This document shows positions 20,351-29,561 of a DNA stretch of 64,000 nt, piece after piece. Source of the DNA: an uncultured Bradyrhizobium sp. (GTDB taxonomy: Bacteria; Pseudomonadota; Alphaproteobacteria; Rhizobiales; Xanthobacteraceae); contig NZ_CANSMR010000008.1 in NCBI RefSeq assembly GCF_947648125.1, positions 108,509 through 172,508 on the forward strand. Reading direction: 5' to 3'. The notes beneath the pieces were generated by a model, which was given only the letters and a program-made list of their open reading frames with translations, was not told where the DNA came from and ran no database searches. The translations under genes and the position numbers were made by a program. Numbering within the stretch: the first letter of the stretch is position 1; every line of letters begins with the position of its first letter.

Positions 20351-20869
20351 ATGATGAAAGCCGTTGCGACAACGGCGGCGGATGCCGCTGATCGCGCTAC
20401 CGGTCAAGCTCCGGTGCAGCCGCTCTATCTCGAAGCCCTGACTTTGGTGGAGCGGCTGCATCGCCGGCTCCTCGACGTCATCAAGGACGAATTCGATCGT
20501 CGTGGCCGCGCCGACATCAACTCGGTGCAGGCGCTGCTCCTGTACAATATCGGTGACAAGGAACTGACCGCCGGCGAGCTGCGCACCCGCGGCTACTATC
20601 TCGGCTCCAACGTCTCCTACAATCTGAAGAAGCTCGTTGAGCTCGGCTTCCTCGATCATCAGCGCTCGCGCGTCGATCGCCGCTCGGTCCGCATCCGTCT
20701 GACCCCGCAGGGCCAGGAAGTCCGCAAGATCGTCGATGCGCTCTATCAGAAGCACGTCAAGACGGTCGAGCAGGTCGGTGGCATTTCGAACGAGGAGTTC
20801 GCGAGCCTCAACAAATCGCTGCACCGCCTCGAGCGCTTCTGGACCGACCAGATCCTGTATCGCCTCTGA
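20351..20869 (+). CDS. ldtR: MarR-family regulator LdtR
   Basis: A 172-residue winged-helix protein. The DNA-binding part contains LTAGELRTRGYYLGSNVSYN, then LKKLVELGFLDHQRSRVDRR and SVRIRLTPQGQEVRKIVDAL. This is the LdtR type conserved in Rhizobiales, which in Liberibacter and Sinorhizobium controls an L,D-transpeptidase gene and stress genes. Two adjacent ATGs (20351 and 20354) follow AGGGGAAG. A terminator at 20936-20969 makes it monocistronic. No L,D-transpeptidase gene lies in this window. Confidence 0.88.
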   Translation: MMKAVATTAADAADRATGQAPVQPLYLEALTLVERLHRRLLDVIKDEFDRRGRADINSVQALLLYNIGDKELTAGELRTRGYYLGSNVSYNLKKLVELGFLDHQRSRVDRRSVRIRLTPQGQEVRKIVDALYQKHVKTVEQVGGISNEEFASLNKSLHRLERFWTDQILYRL

Positions 20870-20935
20870 GCTTTCCTGTTTTCGCCTGATGGGCCAAGCC
20901 GGCCGCTTGAGAAGACCGGCAGCCTGCCTCCAGTC

Positions 20936-20969
20936 AACGCATCGGTCATGCCCGGCCGATGCGTTTTTC
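20936..20969 (+). terminator. Rho-independent terminator after ldtR
   Basis: CGCATCGG (20938-20945) pairs with CCGATGCG (20956-20963), followed by TTTTT, about 67 bp after the ldtR stop. Confidence 0.88.
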
Positions 20970-21058
20970 ATGCTGCACCTGCGAAAATAAATAGGTCCCG
21001 GCGAGGAACCAAGCCGTTTCCTGCGCTTTATCCCGTCTCCCAACGGAGAGGCAGGGAT

Positions 21059-21289
21059 ATGCTGGTCGAGCGCGGGATTGAGGTGCTGAACGTCGAGGTC
21101 GTCGGTGACGCCTACGCGATCGCCTCGAATTATCTGCGCAAATCCGGCACCATTCCCGACACTTTCGCCACCAATGAGCGCCTGCTCGGCATCATCGTGA
21201 AGCTGTTCCAGCGTGGTGAGCTGAACCGACTCCGCCTCGCCAACAAGGCGATCGCGAAGTTCGAGGCCGAGACGCTGGTGGTCGCCTGA
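21059..21289 (+). CDS. Conserved-looking small protein (76 aa), unknown function
   Basis: The product has no membrane segment and reads as a small alpha/beta protein: VERGIEVLNVEVVGDAYAIA, then ASNYLRKSGTIPDTFATNER and a basic helix (LFQRGELNRLRLANKAIAKF). ATG 21059 has GGAGAGGCAGGG just upstream. It forms a pair with the next small gene 20 bp downstream. I do not recognise the family; codon use matches the genome, so it is probably real. Confidence 0.65.
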   Translation: MLVERGIEVLNVEVVGDAYAIASNYLRKSGTIPDTFATNERLLGIIVKLFQRGELNRLRLANKAIAKFEAETLVVA

Positions 21290-21309
21290 GCGTCAACCCG
21301 GAGACTTCA

Positions 21310-21531
21310 ATGGAAGCCGCGATCGATCGGATCATGCAGACGTATGATCTGCTGCTCAACCGCACGTCCGCTGCAAGCGACGAAGCACGGGCGAAGGTGA
21401 CAGAGTACGTGCAGACGCTGTTCGAGGCGGGTGAGCGCGATACGCATCGATTGACCGTGTGCGGGCTGACCTATCTGCGCCAGCTAGACGGCAGCACCGA
21501 CCATGTGAAGGCCGGGTACACCGGGCTGTAG
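21310..21531 (+). CDS. Small protein (73 aa), unknown function
   Basis: A soluble, mostly helical 73-residue product (MEAAIDRIMQTYDLLLNRTS, then ARAKVTEYVQTLFEAGERDT). GGAG lies 9 bp before ATG 21310. It begins 20 bp after the preceding small gene, so the two are likely co-transcribed. The gene ends just before a pair of long palindromic repeats. No family recognised. Confidence 0.6.
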   Translation: MEAAIDRIMQTYDLLLNRTSAASDEARAKVTEYVQTLFEAGERDTHRLTVCGLTYLRQLDGSTDHVKAGYTGL

Positions 21532-21544
21532 GCGCACTTGTCTG

Positions 21545-21729
21545 TCGTCCCTGCCTGGTGCGCAATTGCGCACGGGAGCAGGGACCCATAACCACTGGGT
21601 TGTGTTGTTGAGGCAGGCTGGGGCCCCAGCGTCGCGCAACGATCGCCGTCGGTGGTTATGGGTACCGGGCCGAGCTTCCGCCTTCGCTCGTTGAGCTACG
21701 GCGGACAAGTCGCTCGCCCGGGACGACGC
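21545..21729. repeat. Long palindromic repeat, first copy of a tandem pair
   Basis: Outer ends GTCGTCCC and GGGACGAC and inner arms GGGACCCATAACCAC and GTGGTTATGGGTACC form a long hairpin-like element. The centre contains CCCCAGCGTCGCGCAAC, which is also present in the second copy at 21795-21918. The right arm of this copy carries about 50 bp of unrelated sequence. Confidence 0.82.
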
Positions 21730-21794
21730 GGTTAGATTCAATTGTCAGACAGCTACTCGGTGTCATCGCCCGCGTGAACGCCCTTATCCACGAT

Positions 21795-21918
21795 CGTCGT
21801 CCCTGCGAAAGCATGGACCCATAACCACAGGGGCGTGTTGTTGAAGAGGGCTGCAGCCCCAGCGTCGCGCAACAACTTGCATTTGTGGTTATGGGTCCCG
21901 GGTCAAGCCCGGGACGAC
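21795..21918. repeat. Long palindromic repeat, second copy
   Basis: Same family and orientation as the copy at 21545-21729: CGTCGTCCCTGC at the left, ACCCATAACCACAGG inside, then GTGGTTATGGGTCCCGGG and CCCGGGACGAC at the right. The two copies are separated by about 65 bp. Confidence 0.85.
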
Positions 21919-22145
21919 ACCGAATGTGTTGCACTAATTGCGTGTCATACGTTGGCATTCTCGCGACATGAGTTGCAGCTCAGTTTGTAGGACAACGCCC
22001 GCCCGCCTGGTTCCGTCTGAACACCGTACTGATCCGGATTTCATCGCAAGCCAGGATGGTCGTAATACAACTGTGCCGGCACGACCTTTATTTACCCGAG
22101 CATTTTTTAACTTTTGAGTTTTTACCGATCTATTCCAACTGGCAG

Positions 22146-22175
22146 AAAAGGACCGCCCGTGTGACGGTCCTTTTC
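22146..22175 (-). terminator. Terminator of the 36-residue peptide gene (possibly bidirectional)
   Basis: GGACCG and CGGTCC pair around a 9-nt loop, flanked by AAAA and TTTT, so it could work on both strands. It lies 12 bp beyond the stop of the minus-strand small gene 22187-22297. No gene on the plus strand ends here, so the minus-strand role is the more likely one. Confidence 0.75.
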
Positions 22176-22186
22176 GATTCGATCGC

Positions 22187-22297
22187 TCACCGCAGCAGAA
22201 GCCACGCCACGCTGGCGATCAGGGCCATAAGCGACACCGCCGCAGCGCAGACAAAGGCAACCTCCACGCCGTCGATGTGGTGGTGGTTCGCCTGCAT
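22187..22297 (-). CDS. 36-residue single-helix membrane peptide
   Basis: The product starts MQANHHHIDGVEVAFVCAAA and continues as one hydrophobic helix to the C-terminus (VSLMALIASVAWLLLR). GGAGGAG lies 6 bp before ATG 22297, and an intrinsic terminator follows the stop by 12 bp, so this looks like a complete one-gene transcription unit. A His triplet precedes the helix. The family is unknown to me; it is shorter than usual gene-calling limits. Confidence 0.6.
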   Translation of the reverse strand: MQANHHHIDGVEVAFVCAAAVSLMALIASVAWLLLR

Positions 22298-23055
22298 CGT
22301 CGCTCCTCCTGGATGGGCCGCTATCGGCGCGCTACGATGACGAGCGCGGTCGGCGTGCACTGCCACATCCTTCGCGATGCGAGCGCGAATGAATGAAGCG
22401 GCCTGGCTTTTCGAACTGAAATTTGCCGGGACGGAATTTTCTCCGAACTCCCGGGCTATGACGAGATAACTCCGTGCTTGCCGTTCTGGTTCCTGGCAAA
22501 GCGACGGTTGATACGATCGCATTGATATCGGCAGGCTTCGCGGGTGCCTCTTGCCTGAAAGACGATGCGCTGCCCTTTCCTGGCGGAAGGAGCGAGCGCG
22601 CAATTGGCATTCCGCTGGAACGAACTGGAACCGCAGGAGTAGACCTTCAGCTCCCGGCCTTTGCCCCCAAGCCCTCCGGGAGTAGCGATCCCTGGTGCTG
22701 CGAAACCTCCGGTGCCGGGGGTCGTTGGTTGGGCCCGGTATCCGGGGCTGTGCTCGTCCTGCCGTTTCGATCCATGCAGGACGAAGACCGCATTAAACCG
22801 CGTGCGCCGGCGAGCCACTCAGATCATCTCAAGCGAAAAGCAATCAGCGCGGTGCGGCGATTTGCAGCACGGTGTAGCTGCGCCGCGGGCTTGCCGAAGG
22901 CTGTGGCGAATGGTCGCTAAGGATGCGCAGACGCGAGCTCGGCGCGCGATTCCATAACCCGATGGGACTCGCGCGTTTCGATTGGCGATGCGACCACGCG
23001 ACTGGACGCAGCCGGCGATCGGCGGGCCGCGTCTGAAAATCCAGGAGGAAGCCCC
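22298..23055. other. 758-bp interval before tctC
   Basis: Several overlapping frames are open here, for example 22456-22818 on the minus strand, but none has a ribosome binding site with family-like content. The right end (22960-23055) probably holds the tct promoter, and the left part the promoter of the 36-residue peptide gene. I see no RNA gene or repeat. Confidence 0.45.
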
Positions 23056-24024
23056 ATGATCTCGTCCCACATGCGCCTGTTCGGCGCGGTCGTAGCGCTG
23101 TTGCTTGGGGCGAGCGGTCCGGCGCCCGCGCAGCAACTCGAGCTCAAGCTGATGGCGCCGGCGGCGCCTGGCGGTGGCTGGGATCAGACCGCGCGTTCGA
23201 TGCAGCAGGCGCTGGTCGCCGCCGGTGTCGCGCGCAGCGTCCAGGTCACCAACGTGCCTGGCGCCGGCGGCAGCGTCGGCATCGCGCAGTTCGTCAATGG
23301 CGCCAAGGGCGACGGCAGCCAGATGATGGTGAACGGCTTCGTCATGGTGGGTGCGCTCGCCATGAACAAGTCGCCGGTGACGCTGGATCAGGTGACGCCG
23401 ATCGCGCGCCTGACCGAGGAGACCCAGGTCATCGTGGTGCCGGCGAGTTCGTCGATCAAGACGGCGCAGGATCTAGCTGCCGCGCTCAAGGCCGATATCG
23501 CCAAGGTGACCTTTGCCGGCGGCTCGGCCGGCGGCGTCGACCATGTGATGGCGGCGCTGTTCGCAGGCACGGTCGGCGCCGACGCGAAGAAGATCAACTA
23601 CATTCCGTTCTCGGGCGGCGGCGAGTCGCTCGCCGCCATTCTCGGCGGCAAGGTCACGGCCGGCATTTCCGGCCTCAGTGAGTACGAAGGCCAGATCAAG
23701 GCCGGCAAGCTGCGCGCGCTCGGCGTGACCTCGGCGCAGCGTCTGCCCGGCGTCGATATCCCGACCTTCAAGGAGCAGGGGATCGAGCTGGTGCTGGCCA
23801 ACTGGCGCTCGGTGGTGGCTCCGCCCGGCATCACGCCGGAGCAGCGCAAGGTGCTGAGCGAAGCCGTCGAGAAGATGGTGAAGTCCGACGCCTGGAAGGA
23901 CATCCTGAAGCAGAAGGGCTGGGATAACGCCTATCTCGGCGGCGATGCATTCGCGGATTTCCTGAAGAAAGAGATCACGCGCGTGACTGAGGTGCTGAAG
24001 TCCGTCGGTCTCGTGAAATCATGA
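23056..24024 (+). CDS. tctC: Tripartite tricarboxylate transporter binding protein TctC
   Basis: A 322-residue periplasmic solute receptor of the Bug/TctC family. The signal peptide covers residues 1-24 ([20 protein letters not shown]). The family start [20 protein letters not shown] follows, then [20 protein letters not shown] and [20 protein letters not shown]. It delivers citrate-like or other carboxylates to the TctAB permease encoded next. AGGAGG precedes ATG 23056. The stop overlaps the tctB start (ATGA). The substrate is not predictable from sequence. Confidence 0.93.
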   Translation: MISSHMRLFGAVVALLLGASGPAPAQQLELKLMAPAAPGGGWDQTARSMQQALVAAGVARSVQVTNVPGAGGSVGIAQFVNGAKGDGSQMMVNGFVMVGALAMNKSPVTLDQVTPIARLTEETQVIVVPASSSIKTAQDLAAALKADIAKVTFAGGSAGGVDHVMAALFAGTVGADAKKINYIPFSGGGESLAAILGGKVTAGISGLSEYEGQIKAGKLRALGVTSAQRLPGVDIPTFKEQGIELVLANWRSVVAPPGITPEQRKVLSEAVEKMVKSDAWKDILKQKGWDNAYLGGDAFADFLKKEITRVTEVLKSVGLVKS

Positions 24025-24521
24025 CGCCGGATACGGCCTCCGAAAACCTGCCGCGCGCGCCGGCGCGGCGCGTCGATCGCGCCGGCGTCGCCATCGCGGC
24101 CGCGCTCGCTGTACTCGCCACGGTGCTGGTGTGGGACGCCAGCAAGCTGCCGGCCACCACGATGTACGGGATGGGGCCGGAGGCGATGCCGATCGTCATC
24201 GCGATCGGCCTCGTCATCCTCGCGGTCGGCAATCTGATCGACGCGCTGCGTGGCAACCTGCCGCCGCGCGAGAGCATGGATCCGAAACCGGTGTGGCTGA
24301 TCATCGGCGGCCTTGCGCTGCTGATCGCCATCATCGGCCTCGGCGCCGGCTTCATCCTTGCCACCTCGGCGCTGTTCGTCACCACGTCTGCGGCCTTCGG
24401 CCGGCGTGCCGTCGCGGCCGACACCGCCCTCGCGCTCGCGATCACGACCCTCATCTACCTCGCGTTCGACAAACTGTTAACGCTGAGCCTGCCTGCCGGC
24501 CCGCTGGAGCGACTGCTGTGA
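24021..24521 (+). CDS. tctB: Tripartite tricarboxylate transporter small permease TctB
   Basis: A 166-residue small membrane subunit with four to five hydrophobic helices (for example [20 protein letters not shown] and [20 protein letters not shown]). Position and topology identify it; TctB proteins are poorly conserved in sequence. It overlaps tctC by 4 bp at its start and tctA by 1 bp at its end (TGATG), so the three genes are translationally coupled. Confidence 0.88.
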   Translation: MTPDTASENLPRAPARRVDRAGVAIAAALAVLATVLVWDASKLPATTMYGMGPEAMPIVIAIGLVILAVGNLIDALRGNLPPRESMDPKPVWLIIGGLALLIAIIGLGAGFILATSALFVTTSAAFGRRAVAADTALALAITTLIYLAFDKLLTLSLPAGPLERLL

Positions 24522-26020
24522 TGGACACTTTCGCCGCGCTGGCGCACGGCATGGCGGTCGCCATGCAGCCGATGAACCTGCTCTACGCCCTGATCGGCGT
24601 GTTCCTCGGCACCGCGGTCGGCGTGTTGCCGGGCATCGGTCCGGCGCTGACGGTCGCGCTGCTGCTGCCGGTGACCTACAAGCTCGATCCCGGCGGCTCG
24701 CTGATCATGTTCGCCGGCATCTACTATGGCGGCATGTATGGCGGCTCGACCACCGCGATCCTGATCAACACGCCGGGCGAGAGTGCGTCGATGGCGACCG
24801 CGCTCGAGGGAAACAAGATGGCCAAGGCCGGCCGCGGCGGCCCGGCGCTGGCGACCTCGGCGATCGGTTCGTTCGTGGCCGGCACCATCGCCACCATCGG
24901 CCTCGCATTCCTCGCGCCATGGCTGGTCGACTTCGCGGTCCGGTTCGGGCCGGAGGATTACTTCGCACTGATGTGCGTCGCCTTCGTCACGGTGTCGGCG
25001 ACCTTCGGTGACTCGCCGGTTCGCGGCCTCACCAGCCTGTTCATCGGCCTGACGCTCGGGCTGGTCGGCATCGACAAGCTCACCGGCCAGGCGCGGCTTG
25101 CGTTCGGCATCCCCGAGTTGCTCGATGGCGTCGAGGTGACGACGCTCGCGGTCGGCCTGTTCGCGGTGGGCGAGGCGCTCTATGTCGCCTCGCGCCGTCA
25201 TCATGCCGAGGAGAAGCTCGAGCCGGTGCGCGGCTCGTTGTGGATGACGCGGGAGGACTGGCGGCGCTCGTGGAAGCCGTGGCTGCGCGGCACGCTGTTC
25301 GGCTTTCCGATCGGCGCGCTGCCGGCCGGCGGGGCTGAGATCCCGACCTTCCTGTCCTATTCAACCGAGCGGCGGCTGACCAAACATCCGGAGGAGTTCG
25401 GCAAGGGCGCGATCGAGGGCGTCGCCGGACCCGAAGCCGCCAACAACGCCTCCGCCGCCGGCACGCTGGTGCCGCTGTTGACGCTTGGGCTGCCGACCTC
25501 GGCCACCGCGGCGATGATGCTGGCGGGCTTCCAGCAATACGGCCTCAACCCCGGGCCGCTGTTGTTCGCGGAACGGCCCGACCTGGTGTGGGGCCTGATC
25601 GCGAGCCTGTTCATCGCCAACGGCATGCTGCTGGTGCTCAATCTGCCGCTGGTCGGGCTGTGGGTGCGGCTGCTCGCGATCCCGCAGCCCTGGCTCTATG
25701 CCGGCATCCTGGTGTTCGCGACCATGGGCACGATCGCGGCAAAGCCGTCGGTCGTCGAGCTGTCGATGCTGGCGGCGTTCGGCGTGATGGGCTTTTTGAT
25801 GCGGCGGTTCGATTTCCCGATCGCGCCTGTCGTGATCGGATTGATCCTCGGGCCGATCGCCGAAAGCCAGTTGCGCCGTGCGCTGGCGATCAGCCTCGGC
25901 GATCCCATGGTGCTGCTGCAAAGCCCGATGTCGGCAACGCTGCTCGGCGTTGCACTGATCGCACTGCTGGCGCCGTTCGTGCTGAGGGGACTCGGGCGGT
26001 TCAAGGCCAATGAGGACTAG
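24521..26020 (+). CDS. tctA: Tripartite tricarboxylate transporter large permease TctA
   Basis: A 499-residue permease with about twelve membrane helices. Signature stretches are [20 protein letters not shown] near residue 28, [20 protein letters not shown] at about 70 and [20 protein letters not shown] at about 266, where the PG(I/A)G loops form the substrate path. ATG 24521 directly overlaps the tctB stop, so earlier in-frame starts are not used. The gene stops 10 bp before the convergent copD stop. Confidence 0.95.
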   Translation: MDTFAALAHGMAVAMQPMNLLYALIGVFLGTAVGVLPGIGPALTVALLLPVTYKLDPGGSLIMFAGIYYGGMYGGSTTAILINTPGESASMATALEGNKMAKAGRGGPALATSAIGSFVAGTIATIGLAFLAPWLVDFAVRFGPEDYFALMCVAFVTVSATFGDSPVRGLTSLFIGLTLGLVGIDKLTGQARLAFGIPELLDGVEVTTLAVGLFAVGEALYVASRRHHAEEKLEPVRGSLWMTREDWRRSWKPWLRGTLFGFPIGALPAGGAEIPTFLSYSTERRLTKHPEEFGKGAIEGVAGPEAANNASAAGTLVPLLTLGLPTSATAAMMLAGFQQYGLNPGPLLFAERPDLVWGLIASLFIANGMLLVLNLPLVGLWVRLLAIPQPWLYAGILVFATMGTIAAKPSVVELSMLAAFGVMGFLMRRFDFPIAPVVIGLILGPIAESQLRRALAISLGDPMVLLQSPMSATLLGVALIALLAPFVLRGLGRFKANED

Positions 26021-26030
26021 GTAAGTTGCT

Positions 26031-27005
26031 TCAATGTTGCCTGGTCAGCAAGAGGTTGGAAACGTCCTGCAGGTGAATGGCGGGATGCAGGGTTCCGAGC
26101 AGCCCAACAATGACGATGATGCCCAGTCCGAGTATTGTCTCGATCGCACTGTTACGGATCAGATGGCGAAGGGCGACAGACGAATGTTCGCTTTCGATGG
26201 CGGCGAACTGCGGCGTCAAGCGGAAGCGGTTGATCGCCGCGAAGACGAGCATCGTGACGAAGATCGCTATCTTGAGCATGAGCAGGCGCCCGTATTCGGT
26301 GGCGACGAGCCCATGCAGCGAGCCGACCAGAATGGCGGCGTTGACAACGCCACTGAGCAGAATGGTTGCCACGCTGACAATGCCGAGTATCGAAAACCGT
26401 TCGGTGGCATCGCGGACCAGCGACATGCTCTCACGGACCTTGGGAGTGGCCAAGAAGGTGATCAGTGACACCAGACCACCGATCCAGGCTGCCGCAGCGA
26501 CGGTGTGCAACGCATCCGCTGCGAGATGCAGATAGCCGATCGGACCAACGGTTGAGGCGGCGTGGCCGGTCCAGGCAAGACTGCCGGCAAGCCCGATCGC
26601 CGCAGCGAGCCCTAGCCATTGTGCGGCCACCGCGCGGTCCGAGATGAGGCAGGCCGCCAGCCAGATCGCAAGACCTGCGCGGATGATCGTCATCTCACCG
26701 AACTGGGTTTCGTTGATGACGGTCGATAGGATGTCTGCGGTCAAAGCGTCGATGAGCGGCATTCCGCTCATCGACGCCGCCTGCAGCAGAAGCCAAATCG
26801 CGCCCGAGATCACCACGAGGGTAAGACTGGCCCAGATATGCCGCCGCGTCCGGCTCCGAAACGCAATCGTCGCCGCGGTGTGGTCGAGCAAGACCGGCAC
26901 GGCGATCAGGCGGCCGAAAATAACGCTTCCGACCGCTAACGCCGTTGCCGCGAAATGCACGGCGCGCGTCGCGATCAACGGCGCTCCTGCTGCGGACCAA
27001 TCCAT
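26031..27005 (-). CDS. copD: Copper resistance/uptake membrane protein CopD
   Basis: A 324-residue inner-membrane protein with eight helices. The CopD domain is visible at about residues 185-300 (HTVAAAAWIGGLVSLITFLA and FSILGIVSVATILLSGVVNA). CopD is thought to bring copper from periplasmic CopC across the inner membrane. ATG 27005 is preferred over TTG 27014. It is the last gene of a minus-strand set: DUF2946, outer-membrane protein, copC, copD. No copper oxidase (CopA) is present, which favours copper acquisition over detoxification; that is inference. Confidence 0.9.
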   Translation of the reverse strand: MDWSAAGAPLIATRAVHFAATALAVGSVIFGRLIAVPVLLDHTAATIAFRSRTRRHIWASLTLVVISGAIWLLLQAASMSGMPLIDALTADILSTVINETQFGEMTIIRAGLAIWLAACLISDRAVAAQWLGLAAAIGLAGSLAWTGHAASTVGPIGYLHLAADALHTVAAAAWIGGLVSLITFLATPKVRESMSLVRDATERFSILGIVSVATILLSGVVNAAILVGSLHGLVATEYGRLLMLKIAIFVTMLVFAAINRFRLTPQFAAIESEHSSVALRHLIRNSAIETILGLGIIVIVGLLGTLHPAIHLQDVSNLLLTRQH

Positions 27006-27017
27006 TGCGACCAAGCT

Positions 27018-27368
27018 CTACTGGCCAACCTGGAAGGTGTAGTTCCCCTCGGTTGTGTGGGTGTCTACCGAAAGCACGTGCCAATTGACGTAATAGGTCC
27101 CAGCACCGCCCCCCTTCAGTGAGACCGACATCTGGTTGCCGTTCACGCGCGCCTTTCCGGCATCGACCCGCTGCCCGGAAGGACCGGTGACTGTTACCGA
27201 ACTGAATGCGGCTTCCAGCTTCTGGGTGAAGGTGAGCGTCACCTCGCGCGGCGGGCTCGCTACCTGGTTGCCGACGCGTGGCTCGGCATGATCAAGAAAG
27301 GCGTGGGCGTGTGCCTTATCGGCTGCCAGCGACAGCAAAAGCGTGATGATCAGGGTTGAGCGTCGCAT
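27018..27368 (-). CDS. copC: Periplasmic copper-binding protein CopC
   Basis: A 116-residue protein with a signal peptide (residues 1-22, LIITLLLSLAADKAHAHA). The mature form begins HAFLDHAEPRVG, giving the N-terminal histidine brace for Cu(II), and ends with WHVLSVDTHTTEGNYTFQVG, the conserved Asp/His of CopC. No Met-rich Cu(I) site is seen, so it is the Cu(II)-only type. It lies 2 bp after the outer-membrane protein gene and 12 bp before copD. Confidence 0.93.
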   Translation of the reverse strand: MRRSTLIITLLLSLAADKAHAHAFLDHAEPRVGNQVASPPREVTLTFTQKLEAAFSSVTVTGPSGQRVDAGKARVNGNQMSVSLKGGGAGTYYVNWHVLSVDTHTTEGNYTFQVGQ

Positions 27369-27370
27369 GA

Positions 27371-28375
27371 TCAATTCCTCGCAAACGGACTGGCGGGCTG
27401 GACCGGGCCGCCAAAGAGCGGCCTGCCGATGCCCCGGGGATCGATATCGTCGAGATAAAGATGGAGTTGCCCAATCACGCCGACGCGAGTGCCGCTCTGC
27501 CGATTGATCGGAATCAGCGCCTCGACGCCGAGCTGATAGGTGTTTCCGACCCACAGAACGCCAGGGTTGATGGTCCCGGTCGTCATCGTGCCCGACGTCA
27601 GCGTGTTCGCGATCGGGGTCTGCAGCGTCGCTTCCACAAGCGGGATCATGCGATTGACGAAATCCGGCAGGCCGAGATCGACGACCGCGGATTTCAGATA
27701 GGGCATGCTGTACTGGATCGTGGCGCCCCAATTCAGCACGTTGGGATGAAATTGGGTATCGGAGGTCATCTCGCCGGAGTCGGGATCGACCCCGAAGGTC
27801 GTGGTGGAACGCCTCCCGGGAATGGCATAGCCGACCTGTCCGGTGACCGCGACGGGGCGCAGCCATGACAACGTGTCGGGCAGGTCGCCAAAACCTTTGC
27901 CGAAATAGACGGTCGGTGTGTAGGTGTTGAACGGATCAGCTCCGACGCTGTCGGCGCCGGTGCCGCCCCATTCGACGCTCAGCCCGACCGACATAACGAA
28001 TTCATGCTCGGCGTCCTTGAAGACGCGATACTTGAAGGTGGTGTCGACGTTCTGGAAGCCATGGGCGCCGGTTCCGGTCGGTCCACCAGGTGGATGGAGA
28101 AAGCTGTACGTTGATCCAATGGAGATCGCGAAAGCCTCGGTGATCCGCTTGGAAAACTCGCCGGAGAAGTCACGCTGCCGAAACGACGGATCATCGCCGG
28201 TGTGGAAGCTGGAGACCGTCGGCAGCGAGAGCTCGTCATTGACGCCGGGGTCATCGATGCCGAGCGTGGCCGGAAAGAAGCGGTTGCCGACGATTTCGTG
28301 GGCGGTACTGACAGAAAATGGAATGAGCGCGACGGCGAGGCCCGGTAAGGCTGCGCGCGCATGACGGATGAACAT
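27371..28375 (-). CDS. Probable outer-membrane beta-barrel protein of the copper operon
   Basis: A 334-residue protein with a signal peptide (MFIRHARAALPGLAVALIPF). The rest alternates polar and hydrophobic residues in short strands, as in SIGSTYSFLHPPGG and VMSVGLSVEWGG, and ends in strand-rich GVIGQLHLYLDDID; this suggests a beta-barrel of the porin-like transporter type. I do not know its substrate. Its place between DUF2946 and copC suggests copper or another metal. The stop is 2 bp before copC. Confidence 0.65.
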   Translation of the reverse strand: MFIRHARAALPGLAVALIPFSVSTAHEIVGNRFFPATLGIDDPGVNDELSLPTVSSFHTGDDPSFRQRDFSGEFSKRITEAFAISIGSTYSFLHPPGGPTGTGAHGFQNVDTTFKYRVFKDAEHEFVMSVGLSVEWGGTGADSVGADPFNTYTPTVYFGKGFGDLPDTLSWLRPVAVTGQVGYAIPGRRSTTTFGVDPDSGEMTSDTQFHPNVLNWGATIQYSMPYLKSAVVDLGLPDFVNRMIPLVEATLQTPIANTLTSGTMTTGTINPGVLWVGNTYQLGVEALIPINRQSGTRVGVIGQLHLYLDDIDPRGIGRPLFGGPVQPASPFARN

Positions 28376-28432
28376 GGGAATCTCCGCAGGCGTTGATGTG
28401 TAAAGGTGTCAGCGGCCAGTGGCCGCGCGGCT

Positions 28433-28810
28433 TTACGACAGAAACGGCGGGGCGCGCGCCTGGGCCTCGGAATCGGCGCCTGGACCGAACAGACGCGGCG
28501 CAAAATCCTGCCAGGCGACCTCACTCATCACGCGATCGATCACGATCGCGGCTGACATCTTCGGGGCAGCGATCGGCGCGCCGGTCTGCAGCACGCTGCA
28601 GGCGGTGCAGCAGCCCTCGTGCGCGCGGTGGCCGGTCTGATCGTTCTGGTCGGCCGCTTGTTGTGCCGCCCCGCCGTGGCACATGACCGCGCCTGCAAGC
28701 GGATCCGAGGCCGCTAGACTCGCCGCCCAACAGGCGCCGATCGGTGCAAAGATCTGCACCAGCAGGGCAACCAGAACTAGAGGTAGAAATCTCTTCAGCT
28801 GTCGGCGCAT
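28433..28810 (-). CDS. DUF2946-family secreted cysteine protein
   Basis: A 125-residue protein with a signal peptide (residues 1-30, LPLVLVALLVQIFAPIGACW). The mature part carries CHGG at about residue 44 and GHRAHEGCCTACSVL at about 60, a His/Cys-rich patch typical of DUF2946, which is often linked to copper genes. It leads the operon to the outer-membrane protein, copC and copD. A weak palindrome (28820-28836, TGCGACAATCTACCGCA) precedes it and could be an operator. Function unknown; metal binding is inferred from Cys/His. Confidence 0.78.
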   Translation of the reverse strand: MRRQLKRFLPLVLVALLVQIFAPIGACWAASLAASDPLAGAVMCHGGAAQQAADQNDQTGHRAHEGCCTACSVLQTGAPIAAPKMSAAIVIDRVMSEVAWQDFAPRLFGPGADSEAQARAPPFLS

Positions 28811-28961
28811 CGGTCCACCTGCGACAATCTACCGCAAGCGAGGGCCGCCGTCGAGCCAAGTGACAATGGAGCGAGGAGGGGTGACGATTTAATGGAGTGT
28901 GTTGTGCGTCGGCAACGCCGTGCATACGCGCTGCGGTACGGCCTGAGGCGGGATCAGTCTG

Positions 28962-29122
28962 ATGAGCCGACTTGTTTTTAGGCGACAGAGGTAGGTCGGC
29001 TGGCCGCATTCATTGCGGCCTATGCGCTTGTCCTCAATGTCGTGCTGTTAGGCGTCCTGGTCGCCAGCGTATCGCCTGTGGCGGCGGGAGCCAGCTTGCC
29101 AGAATCCGACCTGCGGGGATAG
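28962..29122 (+). pseudogene. Decayed copy of the DUF2946 gene at 29728
   Basis: The start MSRLVFRRQR is followed by a stop in frame, and the match continues in another frame as VGRLAAFIAAYALVLNVVLL and GVLVASVSPVAAGASLPE up to a stop at 29120. Both parts align with MRRFVFRQRVGRAAAFVAAY and ALVLNVILSSLLVASISPAA of the intact gene. It is thus a duplicated 5' fragment with a frameshift and lacks the Cys region. The duplication lies about 770 bp from the parent. Confidence 0.82.
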
Positions 29123-29279
29123 CGCCCCGGTTCTGCGGCGCGATGCCTGCCTGGTCGAGACAGGTAGCAACACGGCCAACATTTGTGTGATCGGGAAATA
29201 TCCGGACTCCGATCCCGGTCTTCCTTTCAGCAACGCACATGCCTCGCTTGCGCGAGGCGCAAATCAAGGCGGCCGAACG

Positions 29280-29561
29280 ATGAAGATCATCTATCTTTTG
29301 GCGGCGCTCATGCTGGCGCCATCTCTCGCGACCCAAGCCATTGCTGATGCGCGAACCGGCAATGGCAGCGACCGGGCGCATGTCGGCGCACGATCGACAA
29401 TTGGCAGCGGATTGCAGGGATACGGGATCGTAGGTCGTCAGATCGCGGCTCCGCCGTGGAGCTCCGCCTGCATGAACGACACAGGCCCACAGCAATGCGA
29501 CGAGCCCATGTGGGTCTATGGGAGCCCCGACTATGTCGCTCAGTTCAGGAGTGCATTCTGA
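29280..29561 (+). CDS. Small secreted protein of unknown function
   Basis: A 93-residue product with a signal peptide (residues 1-22, MKIIYLLAALMLAPSLATQA). The mature part is Gly/Ser-rich and contains two cysteines in SSACMNDTGPQQCDEPMWVY, which may form a disulphide. It sits between the decayed and the intact DUF2946 copies and so could be part of the metal region, but its role is unknown. The ribosome site is weak (AAGGCGG). Confidence 0.55.
   Translation: MKIIYLLAALMLAPSLATQAIADARTGNGSDRAHVGARSTIGSGLQGYGIVGRQIAAPPWSSACMNDTGPQQCDEPMWVYGSPDYVAQFRSAF

Noticed and set aside
21545-21918. CRISPR array
   Set aside because: Two long palindromic repeats only; no short regular repeats with unique spacers.
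22456-22818. Minus-strand frame of 120 codons in the gap before tctC
   Set aside because: No ribosome site, no motif, and composition does not match neighbours.
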